DNA of 14,458 bases from JACQHJ01 sp964624955 (GTDB lineage: Bacteria; Patescibacteriota; Microgenomatia; Levybacterales; UBA12049): contig CAZUZF010000024.1 in the NCBI GenBank assembly GCA_964624955.1, positions 1 to 14,458 of the forward strand, written 5' to 3'. The position numbers and the translations under genes were made by a program. Positions 1 through 5,897 of the stretch are shown piece by piece. Within the stretch, counting starts at the first letter, position 1, and the number at the start of each line of letters is the position of its first letter. The notes beneath the pieces are model-generated. The model saw nothing but the letters and a program-made list of their open reading frames with translations. It made no database searches and was not told the DNA's origin.

Positions 1-426
1 TTTCCACCATACATGAAATCCTTTTCTTTGTTTATCTAGGGGATCAATATCTAGATCTTGTCCGCATTCGTCACAAATAAAAGTTTTTAATCTTGGTTCC
101 TCGTAATCCGGCCAGGTTGAAACTATCTTTTTAAATCTTTGAATTGTTTTATCTTGGAATTTATATTCTTTACCAAAACTACTTCTGTCAACAATTTGTC
201 TTTTTGACTGGTCAATTTTAATTGTTCCTTTTTTAAGCTCGGGTTCACATTTATCACACATGTGAATAGGAAGGCGGTAACCCCTTAAATTTAACCAGTG
301 GTACCAAGCTTGATTTTTATATTCCTGGCAGTTTGCGCATTTAAATTCTCTGTATTCTGGGTATTCGCTTGGGCGCCAAGTCTCTACAATCTCTAAAAGA
401 AGCTTCTGTTCTTTGTTCTTATCCAT
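1..426 (-). CDS. Zinc-ribbon-like CxxC protein, N-terminal part (runs off left edge)
   Basis: An uninterrupted minus-strand frame of 142 codons starts at the ATG complementary to 424-426 and is still open at base 1, so the C-terminus is missing. I do not recognise the family. Three Cys pairs are visible: C30/C33 (FKCANC), C57/C60 (MCDKC) and C118/C121 (FICDEC), the pattern of zinc ribbons or knuckles. Trp17 and Trp105, and the first and third Cys pairs, are each 88 residues apart in similar surroundings (TW, then Pro/Tyr/Glu, then F-x-C-x2-C). The protein therefore looks like tandem repeats of a module with two CxxC knuckles, the second copy cut by the window edge. No signal peptide or membrane segment is seen. 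A possible -10 (TAGAAT, minus strand, 439-444) lies 12 nt before the ATG, with no Shine-Dalgarno sequence. It diverges from the small gene at 513. Metal or nucleic-acid binding is inference only. Confidence 0.8.
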   Translation of the reverse strand, partial: MDKNKEQKLLLEIVETWRPSEYPEYREFKCANCQEYKNQAWYHWLNLRGYRLPIHMCDKCEPELKKGTIKIDQSKRQIVDRSSFGKEYKFQDKTIQRFKKIVSTWPDYEEPRLKTFICDECGQDLDIDPLDKQRKGFHVWWK

Positions 427-474
427 CTAACAATATCTATTCTATCAGATTTAATGATGATATAGTTTGTGTTC

Positions 475-503
475 TTGAAAATATTGGCAAGATAATCAAT
501 AAT
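475..503 (+). promoter_or_regulatory. Candidate promoter for the small gene at 513
   Basis: TTGAAA (475-480) and AATAAT (498-503) are separated by 17 bp, each one mismatch from the sigma-70 consensus. Transcription would begin near 510, leaving a leader of only a few bases before the ATG at 513. The region is AT-rich, so a chance match is possible. Confidence 0.35.
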
Positions 504-512
504 TATTGCATT

Positions 513-740
513 ATGGCATTAACTAAATCAGACTTGCAACAAATAGGGAGTGTTGTAGATCAAAAATTAAACAAAAGACTCAATCCTGTTGAAAAAGGTA
601 TAAAGGCTCTAAGAAAGGATGTTAGATACTTAAAAAAAACTGCTGATCTCATTGCAAAGAATTACGATGAGGGAGATGTTTTGCTTGCAAGAAGAGTAAA
701 AAAAATTGAAGAACATTTATCCTTGTCTAGCGGAAATTAG
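513..740 (+). CDS. Small charged coiled-coil protein, 75 aa, unknown function
   Basis: The frame is open from 369, but I place the start at the internal ATG at 513. The upstream part would overlap the start of the divergent zinc-ribbon gene and has no matching character, whereas the product from 513 is uniformly Lys/Glu/Leu-rich. It begins MALTKSDLQQIG and has heptad-like spacing of hydrophobic residues up to a final KKIEEHLSL, suggesting one or two long helices or a coiled coil. There is no membrane segment, Cys or catalytic motif. From memory, short proteins opening like this with a C-terminal RVxxIEEHL-like segment recur in CPR genomes without an assigned function. No Shine-Dalgarno is present, and the candidate promoter at 475-503 would give a nearly leaderless mRNA. 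Confidence 0.7.
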   Translation: MALTKSDLQQIGSVVDQKLNKRLNPVEKGIKALRKDVRYLKKTADLIAKNYDEGDVLLARRVKKIEEHLSLSSGN

Positions 741-790
741 TCTTCAAATCTGTAGAGTCTAAACGCAATATACAACAATCTTACAAAAAA

Positions 791-799
791 TGTTATACT
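791..799 (+). promoter_or_regulatory. Extended -10 element for proS
   Basis: TGTTATACT is a TG-n-TATACT extended -10 whose last base is 7 nt before the proS ATG (807). Initiation would fall at or next to the A of the start codon, giving a leaderless transcript. There is no good -35 at 17 bp, which extended -10 promoters tolerate, and no Shine-Dalgarno sequence. Confidence 0.5.
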
Positions 800-806
800 C
801 AAACTC

Positions 807-2036
807 ATGAGATATTCATTACTTTTCCCAAAGATTTTAAAAGACTCTCCAAGCGAAGCTGTGGCTATAAACCACAAATTATTGGTAAGAGCAGGATACA
901 TTGATCAGTTAATGGCAGGTTCTTTTACCCTTTTACCTTTAGGTTTTAGAGTTGTTGAGAAAATTAAAAATATAATCAGGGATGAGCTTAACAAAACCGG
1001 AGCACAGGAACTTTTAATGCCTCTTTTACATCCAAAAGATATCTGGGATCAAACAGGAAGATGGTCAGATCCTGATGTAAAGCAAATAATGTACCAGTTT
1101 AAGGACATTCATAACAAAGAATACGGTCTTTCTTTCACCCATGAAGAAATAGTGTTAGATTTGCTTAGAAAACACACACAGTCTTATAAAGATTTTCCGG
1201 TTAAAATCTATCATTTTTCAACCAAATTCAGAAATGAACTTAGGGTAAAATCGGGAATTCTTCGCACAAGAGAATTTTTAATGAAAGATCTCTATAGCGC
1301 TCATGAAAGCGCAGAGGATTTAGAAAAATATTACAATGAGGTAAAAGATACATACGTCAAAATTTTTGCAAGACTTGGGCTTAAAGTTATAGTTACGGAG
1401 GCGGGCGGGGGAGTTTTTACTAAAAATGTTACTCATGAATTTCAAGTTATTCATGCAACAGGCGAAGATGAAATTATTTATTGTCCTGGTGGAGATTTTG
1501 CACAAAATGTAGAGATTGCAACTGTAAAGGAAGGAAAAGAGTGTGTTTTGGGACATGGACCTTTAAAAAAGGTAAAAACCATAGAGGTAGGAAATATATT
1601 CAATTTTGGTCAGGATATGTCTAAAAAAATGAATATTACTTTTACAGATAGGCAAGGAAAACAGCAGTACCCGTATTTTGCAAGCTATGGAATAGGACCG
1701 ACAAGAATATTGGGAACTCTTGCGGAAATTTATAATGATGAAAATGGCTTAATTTTTCCAAAGCAAGTTTGCCCATTTGATGTACATTTAATAAGTCTGA
1801 ATAAAAACGACCAAGCAGGAAAAATTGAAGACGAACTTGAAAAAAATGGATTTGAAGTTTTTTATGATGATAGAGATATATCTGCCGGAGAAAAATTTGC
1901 AACAGCAGATCTTATAGGGATTCCTGTAAGGCTTGTTGTAAGTAAGAAAACAGGAGATAAAATTGAGTACAAACAAAGAGATAAAAAAGAAACAGAACTT
2001 CTTATACTAGAAGAAATATTAGAAAGATTAAAATAG
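807..2036 (+). CDS. proS: Prolyl-tRNA synthetase, short form without an editing insertion
   Basis: A class II aminoacyl-tRNA synthetase that charges tRNA-Pro with proline in the cytosol. The N-terminus has the bacterial ProRS pattern (RYSLLFPKILKDSPSEAVA, then AGYIDQLMAGSFTLLPLG). Motif 1 surrounds GAQELLMPLLHP, motif 2 is FRNELRVKSGILRTREF (from residue 141), and motif 3 is SYGIGPTR (293-300), where most bacterial enzymes have GIGVS/TR. A C-terminal anticodon-binding domain follows (from about PFDVHLISLN, including FYDDRDISAGEKFATADLIGIP). The length is 409 aa against about 570 aa for E. coli-type enzymes. Only about 130 residues separate motifs 2 and 3, so the INS domain that hydrolyses Ala-tRNA-Pro is essentially absent, as in the short alphaproteobacterial and mitochondrial forms. 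The start is fixed by the extended -10 just upstream. The 3' end overlaps the convergent gene at 2028 by 9 bp. Confidence 0.97.
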   Translation: MRYSLLFPKILKDSPSEAVAINHKLLVRAGYIDQLMAGSFTLLPLGFRVVEKIKNIIRDELNKTGAQELLMPLLHPKDIWDQTGRWSDPDVKQIMYQFKDIHNKEYGLSFTHEEIVLDLLRKHTQSYKDFPVKIYHFSTKFRNELRVKSGILRTREFLMKDLYSAHESAEDLEKYYNEVKDTYVKIFARLGLKVIVTEAGGGVFTKNVTHEFQVIHATGEDEIIYCPGGDFAQNVEIATVKEGKECVLGHGPLKKVKTIEVGNIFNFGQDMSKKMNITFTDRQGKQQYPYFASYGIGPTRILGTLAEIYNDENGLIFPKQVCPFDVHLISLNKNDQAGKIEDELEKNGFEVFYDDRDISAGEKFATADLIGIPVRLVVSKKTGDKIEYKQRDKKETELLILEEILERLK

Positions 2037-2471
2037 CCCAAAGACTTTAGCCCAGATTACAATATACGCTGCGAAAAACACTAATCCCCCCAAAATCAAC
2101 AGAATAGGCAAGACATTTAATCTTTTCTTTTGCGTAGGTGCGGTTGATGGAGACTCTGTAAAAAGTCCCGAAGGTGGCTCAATAGTTGTGGTAGCAAAGG
2201 TCTGCTCGGAAGGTGCAGCTTTATTCAAAGCAGGATCCGGCGCTTGGGGAGTATTTGGTGTAAAAACCTGGGTCGTCTGCATAAAAGGCGTATTGTTTTG
2301 TTCTGGTTTGGGATTGGGTTTGGAAGGCTCAGTTGCTTGTTGTGTTGGTGTCTGGGGAACAGTTGGTGCGGCAGGCTGCGGACTACTTTTAGGAGTAAAA
2401 TTGTTTCCCATTACTCTTTCATATGCTTCTCTTAGTTTCGGATCCAAATCATTTATACTTTTGGGATTCAT
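2028..2471 (-). CDS. Pro/Thr/Gln-rich protein with C-terminal membrane anchor, 147 aa
   Basis: No family recognised. The N-terminus has a short charged helix (DLDPKLREAYERVMG, residues 9-23). A low-complexity linker rich in Pro, Thr, Gln, Ser and Asn follows (about 25-113), then a basic KKR and one hydrophobic segment of about 23 residues from about 118 (VLPILLILGGLVFFAAYIVIW), ending a few residues later. This is the layout of a tail-anchored single-pass protein with a disordered part on one side of the membrane. There is no N-terminal signal peptide, so the linker is probably cytoplasmic unless the segment inserts in the reverse orientation. The start is supported by a promoter with consensus -35 and -10 boxes just upstream. 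Its stop lies inside the last codons of convergent proS. Codons in the linker are richer in G and C than those of neighbouring genes. Confidence 0.8.
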   Translation of the reverse strand: MNPKSINDLDPKLREAYERVMGNNFTPKSSPQPAAPTVPQTPTQQATEPSKPNPKPEQNNTPFMQTTQVFTPNTPQAPDPALNKAAPSEQTFATTTIEPPSGLFTESPSTAPTQKKRLNVLPILLILGGLVFFAAYIVIWAKVFGLF

Positions 2472-2486
2472 AGGCAGTATAAAACT

Positions 2487-2517
2487 ATTATACTGTTTTT
2501 GACTAAACTTTTGTCAA
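2487..2517 (-). promoter_or_regulatory. Promoter of the tail-anchored protein gene
   Basis: On the minus strand, TTGACA (complement of 2512-2517) and TATAAT (complement of 2487-2492) are both perfect consensus, but the spacer is 19 bp instead of the usual 17. The -10 ends 15 nt before the ATG at 2471, so the leader would be short. No Shine-Dalgarno is seen. Confidence 0.6.
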
Positions 2518-2527
2518 GTGAGCATGT

Positions 2528-2803
2528 TTATCCAGTAGGCCCAAGAGGTCTTCTACCCATTTGGGTTATCAGCTGTCTTGCGCGAAATGCAGCCACTCTT
2601 GGCTGGGGTGGTTGACTTTCGACATCTCTGGGTAAGGCACCAGGTATTAGTCCGCAAACTGGAGGAATACATCTTTGTTCATCTGGCTTTGGTCCCTCAA
2701 CGCCTTGGCAATCTCCAGTGGAAAGGGCCCCGCAGGAAATATCTGGCAAGCCCAGGTTTCTCGTCATTCTGTTTGCAGCTTGTAATAATTCACATTGTGC
2801 CAT
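2528..2803 (-). CDS. Cys-containing hypothetical protein, 91 aa, GC-rich for its surroundings
   Basis: Not recognised. The frame runs from the ATG complementary to 2801-2803 to TAA at 2530-2528. It has five Cys (C4, C24, C32, C45, C50), many Pro, Gly and Arg, no hydrophobic segment, and a basic C-terminus (ending GRRPLGPTG). The Cys are not in CxxC pairs, so a zinc ribbon is not evident. I prefer this strand over the opposite 98-aa frame because a near-consensus promoter (TAGACA, 17 bp, TATAAT) sits 16 nt before this ATG and the gene would lie in the same direction as ddl, with its promoter just after the ddl stop. The stretch is clearly richer in G and C than the genes on either side, which may mean a recent arrival or a constrained composition. 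It could be non-coding. Confidence 0.5.
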   Translation of the reverse strand: MAQCELLQAANRMTRNLGLPDISCGALSTGDCQGVEGPKPDEQRCIPPVCGLIPGALPRDVESQPPQPRVAAFRARQLITQMGRRPLGPTG

Positions 2804-2819
2804 CAGTAATTATTAAAAG

Positions 2820-2848
2820 ATTATATGAATATATTTTTTCCTTGTCTA
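2820..2848 (-). promoter_or_regulatory. Near-consensus promoter for the 91-aa hypothetical
   Basis: On the minus strand, TAGACA (complement of 2843-2848) and TATAAT (complement of 2820-2825) have exactly 17 bp between them: 11 of 12 consensus positions at ideal spacing. Transcription would start near 2813, about 10 nt before the ATG at 2803. It sits just downstream of the ddl stop codon. Confidence 0.6.
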
Positions 2849-2866
2849 TGATAAATGTCTTAAAGC

Positions 2867-3757
2867 TTATCTAGCCGTTTTTACAAGGGTTTCTAAGAAC
2901 TCATTAAAACTCATCCTTGCTGCTTTTGCTGCTTTTGGCATTAGGCTTTCGGCAGTTAAGCCGGGGATCGTATTGACATCTAGGGCATAAGGAATTTTAT
3001 TATTAACCATAAAATCTATTCGAAAATAGCTTCCTAAATTAAAATCTTTTGAAATCTTTATTATAATTTTTCCAGGTTCCCTTTTTACCTTTTTACTGAC
3101 GGATGGAGCAAAAGGGATTTCTTTAGTTGACGAGGCATATTTATTTTTATAGCTGAACCATTCTCCCTTTGGTGGAACAATCTCTATAATTGGTAGAACT
3201 TTATTATTAAGAATGCCAACTGTTACTTCAATTCCTTTTAAATATTTCTCAACAAAAAGGGGAGTATTTAAGGTTAATATTTTCTTAACATTACTTTTGT
3301 TTAAATCATCTTTGGTTTTTATGATTGCGACTTCTCTGGAAGATCCCCCATTTGATGCTTTTAAAACACAAGGAATACCAAACTTTAAAATATCTTCCTT
3401 ACTTTTAACAATTTTCCATTTCGGAGTTTTAATACTATTTCTATCGCAATATTTTTTAAAAGGAATTTTATACCATGCGTTTTGTAGACCTTTATAGTTT
3501 CTTGTTCCAACAATTGGTTTATCAATTGTTGAAATAAATCTATGAAGTTTTCCACCCTCCCCTTCTTCTCCGTGCAAAACAGGGAAGAGGACATCAAAAT
3601 CTTTGGAAACGGCTTTAATAGTGGAATATCCGTTTCTTAAATCGTAAAGTTTAACTTTATGTCCATTTTCAATTAAAGCTTTTTTAACATTTCTTGCGGA
3701 TTTTAAAGAGACTGGTCTTTCAGAGGAATCGCCGCCTGTAATGATTAAAACCTTCAT
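2867..3757 (-). CDS. ddl: D-alanine--D-alanine ligase (ATP-grasp)
   Basis: Joins two D-Ala in an ATP-dependent step to make the dipeptide that ends the peptidoglycan stem peptide; cytosolic. The product from the ATG at 3757 has 296 aa, near the family norm of about 300. The N-terminal domain has TGGDSSERPVSLKS (7-20) and VLHGEEGEGGKLHRF. The ATP-grasp core has PCVLKASNGGSSREV and FVEKYLKGIEVTVGIL, with a KY inside FSYKNKYASS that resembles the substrate loop of D-Ala-D-Ala enzymes. The C-terminal metal site reads FRIDFMV, then ALDVNTIPGLTAESLMP. Asp stands where E. coli DdlB has the metal-binding Glu270 (LEAN); the other Asp and the Asn ligand are kept. The frame opens 13 codons upstream at 3796, but a TATTAT -10 six nt before the ATG at 3757 argues for a leaderless start there. 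Divergent alr supplies its D-Ala. Confidence 0.9.
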   Translation of the reverse strand: MKVLIITGGDSSERPVSLKSARNVKKALIENGHKVKLYDLRNGYSTIKAVSKDFDVLFPVLHGEEGEGGKLHRFISTIDKPIVGTRNYKGLQNAWYKIPFKKYCDRNSIKTPKWKIVKSKEDILKFGIPCVLKASNGGSSREVAIIKTKDDLNKSNVKKILTLNTPLFVEKYLKGIEVTVGILNNKVLPIIEIVPPKGEWFSYKNKYASSTKEIPFAPSVSKKVKREPGKIIIKISKDFNLGSYFRIDFMVNNKIPYALDVNTIPGLTAESLMPKAAKAARMSFNEFLETLVKTAR

Positions 3758-3763
3758 TGGTGT

Positions 3764-3796
3764 ATAATACTCTACCATAAAATCATTTTTTGTCAA
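3764..3796 (-). promoter_or_regulatory. Promoter of ddl (leaderless)
   Basis: On the minus strand, TATTAT (complement of 3764-3769) ends 6 nt before the chosen ddl ATG, putting initiation at the start codon. A perfect TTGACA (complement of 3791-3796) lies upstream, but the spacer is 21 bp. Either the spacing rule here is relaxed or the -35 match is incidental. Confidence 0.5.
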
Positions 3797-3798
3797 AA
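3788..3798. repeat. Perfect 11-bp palindrome between ddl and alr
   Basis: TTTTGTCAAAA is a perfect inverted repeat around a central base, in the 61-bp gap between the divergent ddl and alr starts. It contains the candidate ddl -35 and lies 7 bp upstream of the alr -10, so it is placed where an operator could affect both genes. It is short and AT-rich, so chance is possible. Confidence 0.3.
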
Positions 3799-3805
3799 GG
3801 TAATG

Positions 3806-3811
3806 TATAAT
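3806..3811 (+). promoter_or_regulatory. -10 box of alr
   Basis: A consensus TATAAT preceded directly by TG lies 7 nt before the ATG at 3819, predicting a leaderless transcript. There is no -35 match at 16-19 bp. It supports the ATG at 3819 over the TTG at 3813, which would lie upstream of the transcript start. Confidence 0.5.
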
Positions 3812-3818
3812 TTTGGAA

Positions 3819-4940
3819 ATGTTTAATGCTTTTAATATCCTTAAAAGAAACTATCAAGCTTTAAATCGGATAGAGGTTTCTTTTTTTACTCTGAGAAACA
3901 ATTATAAATACCTGTCTTTGTTAAATAAAAATATTAAGGTTGCTCCTGTTTTAAAAAGCAATGCTTATGGTCATGGAATTAACGAGTTAGCCAAAAAAAT
4001 TGACACTCTTAATGCTCCCTTTTTATGTGTTGACAGTCTATTTGAAGCATATGAACTATTAAAAAGAAATGTTAAAACCAAAATTTTGATAATGGGATAT
4101 ATTGATCCCGTAAGCTTAAATACCAAAAAACTTCCCTTTTCTTTTGTTGTATATGATAAAGAGAGAATAGATGCTTTAAATAAATATCAAAGCCATGCAA
4201 AGATTCATATTTTTGTTGATACAGGTATGCACAGAGAAGGAGTTGATTTAGATGAGCTACCAAACCTATTAAAATATATTACATTAAAAACAAAACTTGA
4301 AATAGAAGGATTGATGTCGCATTTGGCTAAGTCAGAGGATTATAGGCATCCCTTAACCAGAAAACAGGTTGAGAATTTCAATAAAGCAAGAAAAATCTTA
4401 GAAGAGTTTGATATAAATCCAAAATGGGTACACCTTGGAAATTCTTCTGCGCTTTTAAATCATAAAAGATATGGTAAAAATTTGGGAAACATAGCAAGGA
4501 CTGGCCTTTCATTTTACGGAATAGACCCAGAAGGAAAAAACAAAAAATTAAAACCATCATTAAAACTTATGACACACATTTCCCAAATAAAAGCTCTTTT
4601 AAAAGGGCAGTCGCTAGGTTATGATTTTACATTTACTGCAAAAAAGAATATGAAAATTGCAGTGCTCCCAATAGGATATTTCGACGGAATTGATAGAAGA
4701 TTATCTAATAACGGGGTAGTTAGTATTAAGAAAAAATATTGTCAAATTATAGGAAGAGTTAGCATGAATATAACAGTTGTAGATATCAGCAATATTAAAG
4801 ATGTAAGAGTAGGGGATCAGGTAATAATATTTTCCAATAACAGAGACGATAAAAACTCAATAGAAAACGCTTCTAAGATTACTATTCCTTATGATTTTCT
4901 AGTTCATTTATCTCCTCTTATTAAGCGTGTTTTTGTTTAA
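3819..4940 (+). CDS. alr: Alanine racemase
   Basis: A PLP-dependent fold-type III enzyme that interconverts L- and D-Ala, supplying D-Ala for peptidoglycan. From the ATG at 3819 it has 373 aa, the usual length. The PLP lysine is K46 in APVLKSNAYGHG. The TIM-barrel part continues through FVDTGMHREGV, GLMSHLAKSED, HLGNSSALL and ARTGLSFYGIDP. The C-terminal beta domain carries the second catalytic base Y268 in SLGYDFTFTA and the substrate-site GRVSMNITVVDIS. Most homologues have GR-V-C-M-D there, so Cys is Ser and Asp is Asn, while the Met is kept. The longer TTG start at 3813 adds two residues and conflicts with the -10 position. It is divergent from ddl, so both D-Ala steps sit together. Confidence 0.96.
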   Translation: MFNAFNILKRNYQALNRIEVSFFTLRNNYKYLSLLNKNIKVAPVLKSNAYGHGINELAKKIDTLNAPFLCVDSLFEAYELLKRNVKTKILIMGYIDPVSLNTKKLPFSFVVYDKERIDALNKYQSHAKIHIFVDTGMHREGVDLDELPNLLKYITLKTKLEIEGLMSHLAKSEDYRHPLTRKQVENFNKARKILEEFDINPKWVHLGNSSALLNHKRYGKNLGNIARTGLSFYGIDPEGKNKKLKPSLKLMTHISQIKALLKGQSLGYDFTFTAKKNMKIAVLPIGYFDGIDRRLSNNGVVSIKKKYCQIIGRVSMNITVVDISNIKDVRVGDQVIIFSNNRDDKNSIENASKITIPYDFLVHLSPLIKRVFV

Positions 4941-4977
4941 AAACGTTTTTACTCTTCCATTTTGAAGCTAAAAAGCG

Positions 4978-4983
4978 TACAAT
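4978..4983 (+). promoter_or_regulatory. Candidate -10 for the long operon beginning at 4994
   Basis: TACAAT, one mismatch from consensus, lies 10 nt before the ATG at 4994, giving a leader of only 3-4 nt. No convincing -35 at normal spacing. It is in the only sizeable gap between alr and the ten-gene block, so it is the most likely upstream promoter of that block. Confidence 0.4.
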
Positions 4984-4993
4984 AGTAAATAAA

Positions 4994-5893
4994 ATGAAAA
5001 GAATTGTTACCCATACATCGCCTGACATGGATGCAATCACATCTGTCTGGCTAATACTGCGCTTTCTTCCAGGCTGGGATACTGCGGAGGTTAGGTTTGT
5101 ACCTGCAGGTGATAGGATTGGAAATTTAACGCCAGAGCAGGCAACAAAACTGACAGAACCGCTTGAACTAATCGGAGGAAACGAGGTTTTGCAGGTTGAT
5201 ACTGGAATGGGTCCCTTGGATCATCATCAGACATCGGATAAGAATACCTGCGGAGCATCTTTAACTTTTGATTATGTTAAAAAAAATGTAAAAGATGGGA
5301 CTTTTAATCCTCAGAAGCTTGAGGCTTTGGAAAAAATTGTTGACTATGTTGTAGAGGTAGATCATTTCAAGGAGGTTTTTAGACCAAATCCACTGGCAAA
5401 TTATCAAAACTTTTCCATAACTGACATATTAGACGGACTTAAATACCAACATCCAAATGACGACAGATACTATATTGAATTTATCTCCCTTTGCTTGGAT
5501 GCCCTTTTGCATGAACTGGAAAACAACATTTGGGCAAAAAAAGAAATTAAGGATAAAGGTATTGAGTTTAAAACAAGATGGGGTAAGGGTCTTGGAATTG
5601 AAACTATTAATGACACTGTTGTTAAAATGGCCCAGCTAATGGGTTATATTATTGTTATAAGAAGAGATCCAAGAAAAGGGTATGTGAGGATTAAAACAAA
5701 ACCTGATAAAGACGGGGAAAAGGGAATAGATCTAACTTTAACAGCAGAAAAACTAAGAAAAATGGATCCAAACGCAACCTGGTTTTTACACGTTTCCAAA
5801 AAGATGCTTTTAAACGGAAGTCCTAAAAATCCCAAAATGAGGCCAAGTAAGCTTTCTTTAAGTGATATAATAGAGGTTGTAAAAAGAATTTAA
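4994..5893 (+). CDS. DHH-superfamily phosphoesterase-like protein
   Basis: Probably a metal-dependent phosphohydrolase of the DHH group (RecJ, NrnA and relatives), from motif order: motif I THTSPDMDAITS (6-17, with H7, D11 and D13), VDTG near residue 68, the DHH triplet at D76-H77-H78 (PLDHHQT), and a later acidic/His site EVDHF (D123, H124) in IVDYVVEVDHF. The C-terminal third has YIIVIRRDPRKGYVRIKTK and then WFLHVSKKMLLNGSPKN. The second is basic and Asn-rich and does not look like the usual DHHA1 substrate domain with its GGGH motif. The substrate is unknown; nanoRNA, a cyclic dinucleotide or pyrophosphate are all possible. At 299 aa it appears complete. It is first in the long plus-strand operon, 4 bp before the HIT gene, another phosphate-ester-related protein. 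No Shine-Dalgarno. Confidence 0.75.
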   Translation: MKRIVTHTSPDMDAITSVWLILRFLPGWDTAEVRFVPAGDRIGNLTPEQATKLTEPLELIGGNEVLQVDTGMGPLDHHQTSDKNTCGASLTFDYVKKNVKDGTFNPQKLEALEKIVDYVVEVDHFKEVFRPNPLANYQNFSITDILDGLKYQHPNDDRYYIEFISLCLDALLHELENNIWAKKEIKDKGIEFKTRWGKGLGIETINDTVVKMAQLMGYIIVIRRDPRKGYVRIKTKPDKDGEKGIDLTLTAEKLRKMDPNATWFLHVSKKMLLNGSPKNPKMRPSKLSLSDIIEVVKRI

Positions 5894-5897
5894 AAAT

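Noticed and set aside
369..512. N-terminal extension of the small gene at 513
   Set aside because: It overlaps the start of the divergent zinc-ribbon gene, its composition differs from the charged helix that follows, and the promoter signal points to the ATG at 513.
2188..2502. 104-aa plus-strand frame opposite the tail-anchored protein
   Set aside because: It is the mirror of the Pro/Thr/Gln-rich codons on the minus strand (Gly/Val/Cys/Leu-rich), with no promoter of its own.
2578..2874. 98-aa plus-strand frame opposite the 91-aa hypothetical
   Set aside because: The promoter and start geometry favour the minus strand, and this frame runs past the end of the GC-rich island into the ddl stop.
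3758..3796. 13-codon longer start for ddl
   Set aside because: The region contains the -10 box, and the protein family begins at MKVLIITGGDSSE.
4939..4950. AAAAACGTTTTT palindrome after alr as an intrinsic terminator
   Set aside because: It has no loop and no GC stem, so it cannot form a stable hairpin; it is just an AT-rich palindrome.
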